Shown here: positions 13,902 to 15,338 of the stretch, in pieces
Layout: every line of letters starts with the position of its first letter
How positions within the stretch are numbered: the first letter of the stretch is position 1
Assembly: GCA_012961925.1 (NCBI GenBank)
Contig: DTYK01000039.1
Span: forward strand, 1 to 15,338
Direction of reading: 5' to 3'
Origin: Candidatus Latescibacterota bacterium
Lineage (GTDB): Bacteria; Latescibacterota; MVCY01; DTYK01
DNA: 15,338 bases
Program-made: the position numbers and the translations under genes
The notes under the pieces: generated by a model
Database searches by the model: none
What the model was told of the DNA's origin: nothing
Seen by the model: only the letters and a program-made list of their open reading frames with translations

Positions 13902-15152
13902 ATGAACTCCCTTGAACCGCCAAGCACCGTCGGGCGAAGGGTTAGCTCGAATCTTATGCTGCACACAAGAACGAAATTCTTCAATGCGCTCTCTCTTGAT
14001 CAGGCTAAAGGAAGGCTTGAGGCCCTGATGGAGGATCCCCGGTTTAAGCCGTCCAGGGAGACGGTCCCTGTCAAAGAGGCCCTTGGACGCGTACTGGCCG
14101 ATGACGTCCGATCAAGGTCGGACTCGCCTCCATGTCGGGTTGCTGCCATGGATGGGATAATGGTGAGGGCTGAGGATACCTACCAGGCATCCTTGAGCAA
14201 TCCCGTTCGACTCAGGCTCGATTCTCAGACCCGACTTGTGGATACCGGTCAACCTCTGTTCGATGAGTTTGACGCTGTGATAAGGATCGAGGATGTGAAG
14301 CTTGAGGCTCGGATTGCCGAGGTGGTCGCCCCCGTGGTTCCAGGCCAGTACGTGCGAGAGGCAGGGGAAGATGTCCGCAGAGGGCAACCCCTGTTCAACT
14401 CTGGTCGAACCTTACGTCCGGCCGATCTGGGGCTGCTACTGGCAGGTGGCCACACCCAGGTGACGGTGATAAAGAGACCTTCGGTGGCCCTGATACCCGT
14501 TGGGTCCGAGCTTACCGAGCCGGGTAGGGAAGGTGGTCAGGGCCGGATGATCGAGTTCAATTCCACCATGCTGGCGGGTTACATCAGACAATGGGGAGGC
14601 GAAGTTAAGAGTCCAGGAATAGTCCCCGACGATGAAGGAGCAATTGCCGATGCGCTTTGCAAATCCCTGAGGGAGGATATAGTGGTGTTCATAGCCGGGT
14701 CTTCGAAAGGACGTAGCGACCTTGTGCCATCAATCATCGAGCAGCATGGCACCATCCTTTTTCATGGGGTCAACATAATGCCGGGCAGGCCCATAGTCCT
14801 GGGCAAGGTTCAGGGGAGACCAGTGGTGGGTCTCCCCGGCTACCCTGTCTCGGCCCTTGTGGATTTAGATCTCTTCGTTAAACCTATGATCTTCAGGTTA
14901 CAGGGGCTAAAAGTCCCGGAAAGACCCAAGGCCAAGGCCTGGTTATCTACGAAGATCCCCTCGAAGCTTGGTGTGATGGAGTTCGTCAGGGTGAGTTTAA
15001 GGCGGGAAGGCGAGAAGCTGGTTGCCTTACCTCTTGCCAGAGGTGCAGGCAACCTCTCCTCCTGGGTCAATGCCGATGCGCTGCTTCGCATACCGGAGGA
15101 CCTGGAGGGGCTGCCTGCCGGAAGTAAGGTGGAGGTCGAACTGCTGGGATGA
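13902..15152 (+). CDS. second, divergent MoeA-type protein
   Basis: This 416-residue protein has the MoeA layout but altered key motifs. It keeps 'AAMDGIMV' (D84), 'VDTGQPLFDEFDAVIRIE' (T115, D124), 'VPDD' (243-244), D273 and 'GLPGYPVSA'. It changes GDEL to GSEL (201-204), GGSSIG to AGSSKG (265-270), the conserved IxDxN to 'IEFN' (217-220), and KPGKP to MPGRP (293-297). The sequence style resembles the MoeA half of MoeA-periplasmic-binding-domain fusions, but it stops without such a domain. It may prefer tungsten, another pterin substrate or a regulatory role; this is inference. The start is uncertain: ATG 13902 has no clear ribosome site, and ATG 13956 ('MLHTRTKFFNALSLDQA') begins where family similarity seems to begin. 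It follows moeA by 11 bases. Confidence 0.87.
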   Translation: MNSLEPPSTVGRRVSSNLMLHTRTKFFNALSLDQAKGRLEALMEDPRFKPSRETVPVKEALGRVLADDVRSRSDSPPCRVAAMDGIMVRAEDTYQASLSNPVRLRLDSQTRLVDTGQPLFDEFDAVIRIEDVKLEARIAEVVAPVVPGQYVREAGEDVRRGQPLFNSGRTLRPADLGLLLAGGHTQVTVIKRPSVALIPVGSELTEPGREGGQGRMIEFNSTMLAGYIRQWGGEVKSPGIVPDDEGAIADALCKSLREDIVVFIAGSSKGRSDLVPSIIEQHGTILFHGVNIMPGRPIVLGKVQGRPVVGLPGYPVSALVDLDLFVKPMIFRLQGLKVPERPKAKAWLSTKIPSKLGVMEFVRVSLRREGEKLVALPLARGAGNLSSWVNADALLRIPEDLEGLPAGSKVEVELLG

Positions 15153-15161
15153 GGATCTAAC

Positions 15162-15179
15162 CTCGCTTCATAATGCGAG
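15162..15179. repeat. small stem-loop just after the second moeA-type gene
   Basis: CTCGC (15162-15166) pairs with GCGAG (15175-15179) around an 8-base loop, 9 bases after the stop codon. It is followed by 'accctaaaatt' rather than a T-tract, so it is at best a weak terminator. Confidence 0.3.
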
Positions 15180-15233
15180 ACCCTAAAATTCGTGCCAAGT
15201 CTTTGAAAATCTGTTACTTTTCTTTTTTCTTCC

Positions 15234-15254
15234 AAGCCTTTTCGTAAAAGGCTT
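15234..15254. repeat. 9-bp stem-loop in the terminal non-coding region
   Basis: AAGCCTTTT (15234-15242) and AAAAGGCTT (15246-15254) form a perfect stem with loop CGT. A pyrimidine-rich T stretch (about 15215-15232) lies before it on the + strand, not after, so a + strand intrinsic terminator is not supported. The 186 bases from 15153 to the window end show no gene. Confidence 0.45.
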
Positions 15255-15338
15255 TAGCGAAAACGCCCGCCTCCCATCCCTCGCAGAGTTTGTGGGGTTA
15301 GTGGAGTATTTCTTTGCTCAAGCTTTCTTGTAAAGAAC

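Noticed and set aside
15234..15254. Intrinsic terminator for the moeA operon
   Set aside because: The stem is good but the T-rich stretch precedes it instead of following it on the + strand, and on the - strand the stem is followed by GGAAGAAAAA.

Overview
The window reads as a chromosomal stretch of an uncultured, probably anaerobic or facultative, diderm bacterium. All eleven genes lie on the + strand. The evidence for a diderm is a CsgG/FlgT-like envelope protein at the left edge and a secreted protein ending in a PNPF-type C-terminal sorting domain. That domain is common in Bacteroidetes/Chlorobi relatives and in phyla such as Latescibacteria, KSB1 and Poribacteria. The lineage call is inference only. 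No rRNA, tRNA, transposase, phage gene or CRISPR array is visible.

Layout. (1) 2-817: 3' part of an envelope protein with a CsgG-like and a FlgT-C-like domain. (2) 818-1041: leader with a possible promoter, then a tightly coupled operon of pyruvate:ferredoxin oxidoreductase (nifJ) and a dihydroorotate-dehydrogenase-like flavoprotein. The flavoprotein lacks the usual catalytic Cys/Ser. The genes overlap by ATGA, and both use almost only CGN arginine codons, whereas hand-counted neighbours prefer AGG/AGA. (3) 5706-9106: a small exported protein of unknown function, a zinc-dependent medium-chain dehydrogenase, and a secreted C25/caspase-fold-like protein with a His/Cys pair and a sorting domain. 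(4) 9170-10162: a DRG/Obg-type GTPase with a TGS domain. (5) 10163-12504: an AT-rich CACAGATTA-type inverted repeat, then a radical SAM/SPASM-like protein and a multi-pass flippase-like membrane protein. (6) 12470-12647: a dense run of short perfect palindromes that begins inside the flippase-like gene and ends at the next ribosome binding site. (7) 12664-15152: two tandem moeA-type genes, the first canonical and the second divergent. (8) 15153-15338: non-coding sequence with two stem-loops.

How the genes may work together. NifJ interconverts pyruvate and acetyl-CoA with reduced ferredoxin, and the flavoprotein is translationally coupled to it, suggesting a linked redox role. The MoeA pair inserts molybdenum or tungsten into molybdopterin, which would serve Mo/W oxidoreductases encoded elsewhere. 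The radical SAM and flippase-like genes are plausible partners in making or moving an envelope lipid. The other genes look like ordinary housekeeping or envelope functions with no obvious link.

No gap between genes exceeds about 225 bases. Nothing here forms a clear, complete new system. The most unusual signals are the palindrome run at 12470-12647, the codon-usage island at 1042-5639, the DHOD-like protein without its catalytic residue, and the protease-like sorted protein.
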